Origin: CBDUMN01 sp965368335
GTDB taxonomy: Bacteria > Pseudomonadota > Alphaproteobacteria > Rhodospirillales > JAPHRK01
DNA length: 6,643 nucleotides
NCBI GenBank assembly: GCA_965368335.1
Contig: CBDUMN010000140.1
Location: 1-6,643 of the forward strand
Direction: 5' to 3'
A program made the translations under genes and the position numbers. Below are positions 1-6,049 of this stretch, one piece after another (position 1 is the first letter of the stretch; every line of letters starts with the position of its first letter). The notes below the pieces were generated by a model. The model made no database searches and had not been told where the DNA came from. It worked only from the letters and a program-made list of their open reading frames with translations.

Positions 1-504
1 TACGCGGCGGCAGGCGGGTCACTTTTTCGAGCCCGAATAGGTCAGCGTCGAAAAGCGCGGCCGACCGGTAATTTCCACATCGGGCACCAGACGGCGGATC
101 AGCGGACCGATGGTTTCGGCCCCCATGAACATGGTTTCGTGTTCGCCCCTGGCGTGGAGCAGACGGTCGGTAAACACATGGCCGCGGTCGGGGTCGGCGC
201 AGAGCTGCACCTCGTCAATCCCTAAGAAATCGACCCGCCGCCCGATGGGCATGGATTCGACCGTGCAGAGAAAATAGCGCGCGCCCCTGGGCACGATCTT
301 TTCCTCGCCGGTGATCAGCGCGACATGGGAACGTCCTTTGGCCTCGACCACCCGGTCGTAGTTTTCACGGGCCAGCAAACGAAGAGGAAAACCGATCATC
401 CCACTGGCGTGTCCCATCATGCGCTCGAGCGCCAGATGAGTCTTGCCCGTATTGGTCGGGCCGAGGACGGCAACGATACGGGCGTGGGACGAATGAAGTT
501 GCAT
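1..504 (-). CDS. Suv3/MgpS-like superfamily 2 helicase, N-terminal part (edge-truncated, apparent frameshift)
   Basis: ATP-dependent nucleic-acid helicase of the kind found in alphaproteobacteria and related to mitochondrial SUV3. Only the first RecA-like domain is visible. Counting from the ATG at 502-504, residues 15-22 form the Walker A motif GPTNTGKT, PLRLLARE (40-47) matches motif Ia, TGEE lies at 65-68, DEVQ (97-100) is the Walker B/DExx box and MGAE (127-130) fits motif III. The open frame stops at TGA (19-21) after 161 codons, although the family is usually many hundreds of residues long. Beyond the stop, the next frame reads T-R-L-P-P-R, as I recall the family continuing after the RFSTLTY segment, so one base appears to be missing, most simply from the A run (T run 23-27 on the plus strand). 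Either the gene is a pseudogene or the assembly has an indel error. The start has no strong ribosome binding site, but motif positions fit. Family identity is confident; functional state is not. Confidence 0.85.
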
Positions 505-514
505 GGGTGGGATC

Positions 515-532
515 GGGCCGCCGAAACGGCCC
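515..532 (-). other. Small hairpin just upstream of the helicase start
   Basis: A perfect 6-bp inverted repeat (GGGCCG / CGGCCC) with a 6-base loop ends about 10 bases before the helicase ATG. It lies where a ribosome binding site would be expected and no good Shine-Dalgarno sequence is visible. It could lower translation initiation, but it could equally be chance in GC-rich DNA. Confidence 0.25.
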
Positions 533-547
533 TCTCTAAATTGAATA

Positions 548-576
548 GCCGGGGTCTCTAAAGTTCAGACCCCGGC
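548..576 (-). terminator. Probable terminator of the hibernation-factor transcript
   Basis: A perfect 10-bp inverted repeat (GCCGGGGTCT / AGACCCCGGC) with a 9-base loop begins 26 bases after the stop of the minus-strand hibernation gene. On the minus strand the stem is followed by TATTCAATTT, a weak U-rich tail. It probably ends or attenuates transcription before the downstream helicase gene. The strong stem supports it; the poor tail limits confidence. Confidence 0.55.
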
Positions 577-602
577 CTTAAAACGGGTTAGCGAAAAGCC
601 GC

Positions 603-965
603 TTATTCGTTCACCGCAGCAGCCTTGTGGCGCTGGGCGGAACCCTTGTTGTTGCGTTCGTTGAATTTACGAACCTGACGCTCAACGCTGTCGAAAGCAT
701 CGCGCACGGCCACATAGGCGTCTTCATGGGCGTGGTCGCCCTTGTCGCCCTTATGGACAAACTCATGACCCGGGATTTTGACGTCGACACGGACGTTGTA
801 CATGGTGCCCTGGGTCTGGTGCTTATGCGGCGACTCGATAACGACGCGGCAGCTAATGATCTGGTTGTGGAACTGCTCTAGCTTTTCAGCGCGCTCACGG
901 ACGCGCTCTTCCACTGCATCGGAATGATCCACATTGTGGAAAGAAATCTGCAAAGGGACCTGCAT
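603..965 (-). CDS. Short HPF/RaiA-family ribosome hibernation protein
   Basis: A 120-residue protein of the ribosome hibernation factor family (HPF, RaiA/YfiA, sigma-54 modulation protein). Members bind the decoding region of the 30S subunit during stress or stationary phase and silence translation. The fold is readable as strand-helix-strand-strand-strand-helix: strand LQISFHNV (5-12), helix about 15-33, strand CRVVIES (39-45), strand MYNVRVDVKIP (55-65), strand HEFVH (67-71), and helix about 79-104. It ends in a basic, probably disordered tail. The length covers only the single HPF domain. The long-form HPF typical of alphaproteobacteria, with its C-terminal dimerisation domain and usual location near rpoN, is absent, so this is probably a paralogue and I give no symbol. 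The ATG start (963-965) is preceded by GAGG (971-974) at 5 bases. It is divergent from htpG, which fits a stress role. The exact effect on ribosomes cannot be read from sequence. Confidence 0.87.
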   Translation of the reverse strand: MQVPLQISFHNVDHSDAVEERVRERAEKLEQFHNQIISCRVVIESPHKHQTQGTMYNVRVDVKIPGHEFVHKGDKGDHAHEDAYVAVRDAFDSVERQVRKFNERNNKGSAQRHKAAAVNE

Positions 966-1055
966 CCCAGCCTCACTTTAAAATCTCGTTTAAACCGTTT
1001 TATGCCCTACGAAACAGGTGCGAATCGACCGCCTCCCCAGGCCATAAGGGCGCTA

Positions 1056-1084
1056 TTCATACTTAAAAGGAGAAAAAAGCGCAA
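1056..1084 (-). promoter_or_regulatory. Candidate sigma-70-type promoter for the hibernation gene
   Basis: On the minus strand, TTGCGC (1079-1084) and TATGAA (1056-1061) are separated by exactly 17 bases, about 90 bases upstream of the hibernation-factor ATG. The -35 match is only 3 of 6 and the -10 match 4 of 6, so this is a weak candidate chosen for its spacing and position. Confidence 0.25.
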
Positions 1085-1114
1085 CGGCGGAGGTGAATTT
1101 CTTGAAAAAAGGGG

Positions 1115-1143
1115 CTTGCTCTGGCTCGCCGTTCAAGACATAT
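1115..1143 (+). promoter_or_regulatory. Candidate RpoH (sigma-32) heat-shock promoter for htpG
   Basis: CTTGCTC (1115-1121) resembles the heat-shock -35 element CTTGAAA. After 14 bases, AGACATAT (1136-1143) resembles the -10 element CCCCATNT. The predicted transcription start near 1150 would give a leader of about 45 bases before the htpG ATG. A better -35 match, CTTGAAA (1101-1107), lies just upstream but has no good -10 partner at the right distance. RpoH control of htpG is well established in Escherichia coli; its use here is inferred from these motifs. Confidence 0.45.
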
Positions 1144-1194
1144 CAAGGCCCTTCCAAGCCAAATAACGACCATGCACAGAGGAATAGAGAGACC

Positions 1195-3060
1195 ATGAGC
1201 GAGGAGAAACTGGAGTTTCAGGCAGAAGTCAGCAAGCTTCTCAACATCGTCGCCCATTCGCTTTACAGCCATAAGGAGATTTTTCTCCGCGAGCTGATTT
1301 CAAACGCGTCGGACGCCTGCGACAAGCTGCGCTACGAAGCGCTGACCGACGGCGACCTGATCAAGGGTGACGCCGAATTCGCCATCACGCTGACCGCCGA
1401 CAAAGAGGCGGGAACCCTGACCATCGCCGACAACGGCATCGGCATGAGCAAGGACGAGTTGATCGAAAACCTCGGCACCATCGCCCGCTCCGGCACCAGC
1501 GCCTTCGTCAGCCAACTGACCGGGGATTCGAAAAAGGACATGGCCCTGATCGGCCAGTTCGGCGTCGGTTTCTATTCTTCCTTCATGGTCGCCGACAAGG
1601 TCGAGGTGGTCTCCAGGCGCGCCGGTTCCGATGAAGCCTGGCGCTGGACCTCGGACGGCCAGGGCGCCTACACCGTCGCCGACGCCGAACGGGACGGGCG
1701 CGGCACCACCATCACCCTGACGATGAACGACGAAGGCAAGGAATTCCTCGAAGACCAACGCATCACCAACGTGGTCAAGACCTACTCGGACCATATCGCC
1801 CTACCGATCAAGCTGGGCGAAGAAACGCTCAATACCGCCTCGGCCCTCTGGACCCGTCAGAAAAAAGACATCACCGACGAGCAGTACAAAGAATTCTATC
1901 ACCACGTCGCCCACCAGTTCGACGATCCCTGGATGACCCTGCACAACACGGTCGAAGGGGTGATCGAATACACCAATCTGCTGTTCATCCCCTCTTCGCG
2001 GCCCTTCGACATCTTCCACCCCGAGCGCAAACAGCATGTGAAGCTCTATGTGAAGCGCGTCTTCATCACCGAAGACTGCGAAGAGTTGCTGCCCTCCTAT
2101 CTGCGCTTCGTCAAAGGCGTGGTCGATGCGCAAGACCTGTCGCTCAATATTTCGCGCGAAATGCTGCAAAAAGACGCCGTGGTCGCCAAGATCCGTTCCG
2201 GCCTGACCAAACGCATTTTGGGTGAGCTGAAGAAAAAGGCTGAGAAGAAGGCCGAAGAATACGCCACGTTCTGGGACGCCTTCGGCCCGGTCTTGAAGGA
2301 AGGCATTTACGAAGACTTCGCCAACCGCGAAACCCTGGTCGAGATTTCCCGCTTCCGCAGCACCGCCAGCGACGACCCGACCAGCCTGGACGCCTATATC
2401 GAACGGATGAAGGAAGGCCAGGAACATATCTTCTATATCACCGGCGACGATCTGGATTCGCTTGCCAAGAGCCCGCAGCTCGAAGGCTTCAAGGCCAAGG
2501 GCATCGAAGTGCTGTTGCTGACCGATCCGGTCGATGAATTCTGGGTGCCCTCCTTCGGCCCTTACAAAGACAAGGAATTCCACTCGGTCACCCGCGGCGG
2601 CGTCGATCTCAACACCATCAAGAAAGACGGCGATAAGGAAGACGCCAAGGACGCGGCGAAAGACGAAGCCGATTCCGCCGGCATCGATAGCCTGATCGCC
2701 GCCTTCAAGCTCGCCCTTGGCGAAACGGTCAAGGACGTACGCAAATCCGACCGGCTGACCGACAGCGCGGTCTGCCTGGTGGCCGATGAGAATGATATGG
2801 ACATGCGGCTGCAACGGATGCTAGCCCAGCAGGAAAAAGGCATGGGCCTGATGCCCCGCGTGCTGGAAATCAACCCCGGCCATCCGCTGATCAAGAAGCT
2901 CAACGAGGTTTCCGACAAAAACGCCTCGGACGCCCTGCTCAGCGAAGCGGCGCAACTTCTGCTCGACCAGGCGCGGATCATCGAAGGCGAAAAACTGCCC
3001 GACCCGGCGGCCTTCGCCAAGCGGATGACCGAGATGATGGCCAAGGGCGTGACGTTCTAG
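1195..3060 (+). CDS. htpG: Molecular chaperone HtpG (bacterial Hsp90)
   Basis: Cytosolic ATP-dependent Hsp90 chaperone, a homodimer that remodels client proteins, often together with DnaK. The 621 residues match the usual bacterial length (624 in E. coli). The N-terminal GHKL ATPase domain (about 1-225) shows ELISNASDA (33-41) with the catalytic Glu33 and Mg-binding Asn37, DNGIGM (79-84) with the adenine-binding Asp79, SGTSAF (99-104) of the lid and GQFGVGFYSSF (120-130). The middle domain carries LNISREMLQ (317-325) with the ATP-contacting Arg321. The C-terminal dimerisation domain (from about 500) includes EINPGHPLI (558-566). A Lys/Asp-rich segment at 475-495 joins the last two domains. 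I chose the ATG at 1195 because MSEEKLEFQAE is the family's N-terminus. AGAGGA lies about a dozen bases upstream. The frame stays open to a GTG at 1093, but that extension is unlike Hsp90. All catalytic residues are intact. Confidence 0.98.
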   Translation: MSEEKLEFQAEVSKLLNIVAHSLYSHKEIFLRELISNASDACDKLRYEALTDGDLIKGDAEFAITLTADKEAGTLTIADNGIGMSKDELIENLGTIARSGTSAFVSQLTGDSKKDMALIGQFGVGFYSSFMVADKVEVVSRRAGSDEAWRWTSDGQGAYTVADAERDGRGTTITLTMNDEGKEFLEDQRITNVVKTYSDHIALPIKLGEETLNTASALWTRQKKDITDEQYKEFYHHVAHQFDDPWMTLHNTVEGVIEYTNLLFIPSSRPFDIFHPERKQHVKLYVKRVFITEDCEELLPSYLRFVKGVVDAQDLSLNISREMLQKDAVVAKIRSGLTKRILGELKKKAEKKAEEYATFWDAFGPVLKEGIYEDFANRETLVEISRFRSTASDDPTSLDAYIERMKEGQEHIFYITGDDLDSLAKSPQLEGFKAKGIEVLLLTDPVDEFWVPSFGPYKDKEFHSVTRGGVDLNTIKKDGDKEDAKDAAKDEADSAGIDSLIAAFKLALGETVKDVRKSDRLTDSAVCLVADENDMDMRLQRMLAQQEKGMGLMPRVLEINPGHPLIKKLNEVSDKNASDALLSEAAQLLLDQARIIEGEKLPDPAAFAKRMTEMMAKGVTF

Positions 3061-3077
3061 GTGACTGATCATCCTCT

Positions 3078-3096
3078 CCTCCCCTTCTAGGGGAGG
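3078..3096. repeat. Perfect palindrome resembling dispersed intergenic repeats
   Basis: CCTCCCCT (3078-3085) and AGGGGAGG (3089-3096) form an 8-bp perfect stem with a TCT loop, 17 bases after the htpG stop. Pyrimidine-rich sequence precedes it and GTCGGGTG follows it. Palindromes of this CCTCCCC/GGGGAGG type recur between genes in many proteobacterial genomes, so this may be one copy of a REP-like family. No second copy is seen in this window. Confidence 0.5.
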
Positions 3097-3143
3097 TCGG
3101 GTGACGTTCGCTTCCAATATCGAAGTGTCCCATTTGTAAGCTC

Positions 3144-3179
3144 GAACCCGGCCCGGTTTTCCGAGTCGGGTTCTTTTTT
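3144..3179 (+). terminator. Rho-independent terminator of htpG
   Basis: GAACCCG (3144-3150) pairs with CGGGTTC (3167-3173). The stem can extend inward through a C-G pair, a G-U pair and a further CGG/CCG helix closed by TTTT. Six T residues (3174-3179) follow one base-step after the stem. It lies about 85 bases past the htpG stop and separates htpG from the kinase gene. Confidence 0.88.
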
Positions 3180-3259
3180 GAGATTTTTATTACATGCAAA
3201 AATGCGCTATCCTGGCGCGTAGGTAGGAGGCTTAAACCCGTTACCGGTATAAAGAGCCT

Positions 3260-4837
3260 ATGACTAAAAATAAAAAAAGCGCTCTGCAGGGGAGCGACAT
3301 GAGGAACGCATTAGAGTTGATCGCCCAAGGGGCGAACTTCCTCGATCAGGGAATCAGTGTTTTCGATGAAAATCTGCAGCTCGTCCTGTGGAACGACCGT
3401 ATCATCGAAATACTGGGCTTCGAGGAAATCGGCATGTATTTCGGCATGCCGCTTGAGGAGTTGTTCCTCTACAACGCAAAGCGCGGAGAATACGGTGCGG
3501 GCGAAACGGAAACGCTCGTCGAAGAACGTCTGGAGCTGGCCCGCAAGAACGAAGCCCACCACTTCGAGCGTATCCGCCCCGACGGGCGAATTATTGAAAT
3601 CAAAGGCAATCCGCTCGAAAACGGCGGTTTCGTCACCATTTACGAAGACGTCACGGAAAAACGCGCCGCCCAAGAGCGGGAGCGGCATTATCGGGAAAAT
3701 TTGGAATCGCTGATCGCCGAGCGGACCGCCGAACTTGAACGTAAGTCGGCGCTGCTCGAAGTAACGCTTGAAAATATCGATCAGGGCATTTCCTTAATTG
3801 ATGAAAACCTGATCATGCAGGTGATCAACAAGCGCGCCTGCGAACTGCTCGATTTACCCATTGAGCGCTTCAAGAAAGAAGGGACGCCATTTAGCGAATA
3901 TATGCGCTACAACGCCGAGCGCGGCGAGTATGGCCCCGGCGACGTAGAGGAACAGGTCAGGCAAAGGGTCGAAGCAGCCAAAAAATTCCAGCCCCATCGT
4001 TTCGAACGGGAGCGCCCCGACGGCACCTTCCTCGAGGTCGATGGCCGCCCGCTACCCGACGGCGGCTTCGTCACTACCTATACCGACATCACCTCGCACA
4101 AGCGCGCCGTCCTGGCCGCCGAGGAAGCCAACCGGGCCAAGTCGGAATTTCTCGCCAACATGAGTCACGAGTTGCGCACACCGCTTAACGCCATCATCGG
4201 ATTTGCCGACACAATAAAGAGCAATCTTTTCGGCCCTCTCGGCGCGCCGCAATACGATGAATACATCGATAGCATCTATGCTTCGGGATACCACCTGCTC
4301 AACTTGATCAACGACATCCTCGATATTTCAGTCATCGAATCGGGCAAACTGGTCTTACGTGAAGACGAGGTCGCCATGGATCGGGTGGTGGCAAACGCTC
4401 TGCGAATGGTGCAGACAAAAGCGATAAGAAATCGAATCGATTTACAGAACGCATTTCCTGCCGATTTTCCGCATTTATGGGTCGATAAACGAAGAACCAC
4501 TCAGATTTTACTCAATCTGCTGTTCAACGCGATCAAATTCACCGAACCCGGCGGCAAGGTGGCGTTTACCGCCGGAATCGCTCAAGATGGCGACAGTTGG
4601 TTTACCGTCACCGATACCGGAATCGGCATGACCAAGGAAGAAATCGCCACCGCATTGACCAAGTTCGGACAGGTGGAAGGGGCCTTCGCCCGGCAATACG
4701 ACGGCACCGGCCTCGGCCTCCCTTTGTCAAGAAGCCTTGTCGAAGCGCACGGCGGCGAAATGTTCATCGAGAGCACGCCAAACAAAGGCACTTCTGTTAC
4801 CGTCAGTTTCCCAGCGGTGCGAACGATTAAGGAATAG
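3260..4837 (+). CDS. Soluble hybrid-less histidine kinase with two tandem PAS domains
   Basis: Sensor histidine kinase of 525 residues with no signal peptide or membrane segment, so probably a cytosolic sensor. Two PAS domains of the PAS_7 type (about 17-133 and 165-281) are clearly duplicates: both carry DQGIS, a YNA(K/E)RGEYG block, HFER/RFER, RPDG and GGFVT-Y-D-(V/I)T. A coiled-coil signalling linker (about 134-166, with LIAERTAELER) joins them. The kinase core follows: H-box FLANMSHELRTPL with phospho-acceptor His303, N-box QILLNLLFNAIKF with Asn423, G1 DTGIGM (452-457) and G2 DGTGLGLPLS (481-490). No receiver or output domain is present and no response regulator is visible, so the partner is unknown. 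The PAS domains lack a LOV-type cysteine motif, so the ligand cannot be named. The ATG at 3260 has a poor ribosome site; ATG at 3299 has AGGGG six bases upstream and would remove 13 residues. The next gene begins 4 bases after the stop. Confidence 0.94.
   Translation: MTKNKKSALQGSDMRNALELIAQGANFLDQGISVFDENLQLVLWNDRIIEILGFEEIGMYFGMPLEELFLYNAKRGEYGAGETETLVEERLELARKNEAHHFERIRPDGRIIEIKGNPLENGGFVTIYEDVTEKRAAQERERHYRENLESLIAERTAELERKSALLEVTLENIDQGISLIDENLIMQVINKRACELLDLPIERFKKEGTPFSEYMRYNAERGEYGPGDVEEQVRQRVEAAKKFQPHRFERERPDGTFLEVDGRPLPDGGFVTTYTDITSHKRAVLAAEEANRAKSEFLANMSHELRTPLNAIIGFADTIKSNLFGPLGAPQYDEYIDSIYASGYHLLNLINDILDISVIESGKLVLREDEVAMDRVVANALRMVQTKAIRNRIDLQNAFPADFPHLWVDKRRTTQILLNLLFNAIKFTEPGGKVAFTAGIAQDGDSWFTVTDTGIGMTKEEIATALTKFGQVEGAFARQYDGTGLGLPLSRSLVEAHGGEMFIESTPNKGTSVTVSFPAVRTIKE
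3288..3301 (+). promoter_or_regulatory. Ribosome binding site favouring an alternative kinase start at 3299
   Basis: AGGGG (3288-3292) lies 6 bases before the in-frame ATG at 3299-3301, while only AAAGAG precedes the upstream ATG at 3260. Starting at 3299 would give 512 residues and leave both PAS domains intact. The two starts cannot be separated from sequence alone. Confidence 0.4.
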
Positions 4838-4841
4838 ATTT

Positions 4842-5267
4842 ATGAAGCGGGCGGACTACGGCCATTTTTCAACCTTCCGGGCGCGCTATTCGGAAATCGA
4901 CGCCCAGGGCGTGGTGTTCAACGCCCACTACCTGACCTTTTTCGATTCCACCTTGAACGACTATTTCCGCGAAATGGATTTTCCGTTCATCGAAGAAGCG
5001 CAAAAAACCGGGTTCGACTTTCATGTGGTCAAAACCCTGGTCGAATACAAAAAGCCCATCCGTTTCGATGAACAATTCGAGGTCGGCGTCCGCACCGCGC
5101 GCATCGGCACCTCAAGCCTGACCTTCGATCTGGCGATGTTCCTAAAAGGCGACGCCGCCCCCTTGGCGACCGGCGAGGTGGTCTGGGTCTACACCGACCA
5201 GTCCAACGCCAAACCCGCCCCCGTGCGCCCCGACCTGATCGAGAAAATCAAACAGATCGATCCTTAG
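4842..5267 (+). CDS. Acyl-CoA thioesterase, hotdog fold (YbgC/4-hydroxybenzoyl-CoA thioesterase type)
   Basis: A 141-residue single-domain hotdog protein that probably hydrolyses an acyl-CoA thioester. The N-terminal block RARYSEIDAQGVVFNAHYLTFFD (13-35, interrupted in places relative to the consensus) fits the family pattern, with Asp20 at the usual catalytic aspartate position followed by the G-V-V-x-N-x-x-Y helix start. The stretch VKTLVEYKKPIRFDEQFEV fits the central strands, as does GEVVWVYTD near the end. Length is normal for the family (about 130-150). The ATG at 4842 has AAGGA (4829-4833) 8 bases upstream, inside the last codons of the kinase, so the two genes are very probably cotranscribed and possibly translationally coupled. 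The upstream in-frame extension overlaps the kinase and is rejected. Substrate is unknown: true YbgC usually sits with the tol-pal genes, which are absent here, so no symbol is given. Confidence 0.92.
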   Translation: MKRADYGHFSTFRARYSEIDAQGVVFNAHYLTFFDSTLNDYFREMDFPFIEEAQKTGFDFHVVKTLVEYKKPIRFDEQFEVGVRTARIGTSSLTFDLAMFLKGDAAPLATGEVVWVYTDQSNAKPAPVRPDLIEKIKQIDP

Positions 5268-5308
5268 GAGTACCTGATCAACCGGCGAGATGGGTACGGC
5301 GGCGTGCC

Positions 5309-5947
5309 CTAAAACGTCAGGCCCGTTGCGGCGGCCAGTTCTTCAAGGGCCGGGCCGGGGGTGACGACCTTGATGGTGGTCATGCCCAGCGCCTTGGCCG
5401 GTTTGAGGTTGATTCCCAGGTCGTCGAGATAGACCGCTTCTTCTGGGGCGACGCCAACGGTTTCGCAGGCCATTTGATAGATTTTCGGATCGGGCTTGCG
5501 CACACCGACCTTGCTCGACTCGATGACATGCGCAAACAGCGAGAGAATTTCGGCGACCCTTGCGGCCTGTTCGGGGTCGCGACTCATGCCCGCTCCGGCG
5601 CCCGCTTTAACGTTGTTGGTGATGCAGGCGACCTTGAAGGTTTCGCGGCATTTTTTCAGCGCGGCGACCATTTCGGGACGAATGTCGCCCGAGAGCAGAG
5701 CGATGATGTCGCATCCCGGCACCGGATGACCGGCGGCCGAGGCTTCAGCATTGAAAGCCGTATCGAAGCCGTCGAGATCGATCTCGCTGCGCTCGAAACG
5801 CGCCCAGGCGTTGTCGTCGGGATTGGTCGCATTGATGGTGCGGATAAAGTTTTCAGGAAGGCCTTTTTCCCGTTCGTATCGGGCGAAGGCTTCAAACGGG
5901 CTCGACGTGATGACACCGCCGAAATCCCACAAAACAGCTTTGATCAC
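5309..5947 (-). CDS. HAD superfamily (subfamily IA) hydrolase, epoxide-hydrolase-N-terminus-like phosphatase
   Basis: Predicted cytosolic HAD hydrolase of 212 residues, probably a phosphatase on a small phosphorylated metabolite. From the GTG at 5945-5947, motif I is WDFGGVI with nucleophile Asp8, motif II is ITNN with Thr110, motif III is Lys151 in GVRKPDP and motif IV is LDD (174-176). A helical cap lies at about 15-85. The overall look, including the FARYEREKGL and WARFERSEID segments, resembles the N-terminal phosphatase domain of soluble epoxide hydrolase and ACAD10-like proteins. The usual second aspartate of motif I (position +2) is Gly10, as in other DxGG/DxGN members, so catalytic strength is uncertain. 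I prefer the GTG start because the motif begins immediately after it and AAAGGG lies 7 bases upstream; the ATG at 6014-6016 would add 23 unlike residues. The gene converges on the thioesterase, with 41 bases between stops. Confidence 0.92.
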   Translation of the reverse strand: MIKAVLWDFGGVITSSPFEAFARYEREKGLPENFIRTINATNPDDNAWARFERSEIDLDGFDTAFNAEASAAGHPVPGCDIIALLSGDIRPEMVAALKKCRETFKVACITNNVKAGAGAGMSRDPEQAARVAEILSLFAHVIESSKVGVRKPDPKIYQMACETVGVAPEEAVYLDDLGINLKPAKALGMTTIKVVTPGPALEELAAATGLTF

Positions 5948-6049
5948 GCGGTGGCCCTTTCCTTCTAAACACAGCGGCGAAGGGCCTCGTTCTACCGACG
6001 AAAGCCGCAGAAACAAAGATCAAACGTATGTAAGCCGTCATCCGACAGG

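Noticed and set aside
627..881. 84-codon plus-strand frame opposite the hibernation gene
   Set aside because: The minus-strand HPF fold and ribosome binding site are convincing; this frame has no support of its own.
1300..1794. 164-codon antisense frame in the htpG ATPase region
   Set aside because: It mirrors conserved Hsp90 codons and has a biased Gly/Ala/Val/Asp composition, as expected for a shadow frame.
1801..2814. 337-codon open frame antisense to htpG
   Set aside because: It lies wholly within htpG on the opposite strand, in GC-rich coding DNA where such frames are common. Its product is low-complexity and hydrophobic/Gly/Asp-rich with no recognisable motif.
2562..3044. 160-codon Ser-rich antisense frame at the htpG 3' end
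   Set aside because: It is a shadow of the C-terminal domain. High Ser/Arg content with no domain is typical of a reversed coding frame.
3178..3213. TTGAGA and TATCCT as a promoter pair for the kinase
   Set aside because: The spacing is 24 bases, too long for a sigma-70-type promoter, and the first element overlaps the htpG terminator tail.
3296..3660. Possible LOV or haem-binding PAS domain in the kinase
   Set aside because: No LOV-type cysteine motif and no clear haem-ligand histidine pattern are visible, so no cofactor is claimed.
5270..5297. GTACC/GGTAC inverted repeat between the convergent thioesterase and HAD genes
   Set aside because: Only a 5-bp stem with an 18-base loop and no T run; too weak to call a terminator.
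5474..5968. 164-codon plus-strand frame opposite the HAD gene
   Set aside because: The minus strand carries all four HAD motifs in order, so the opposite frame is a shadow.
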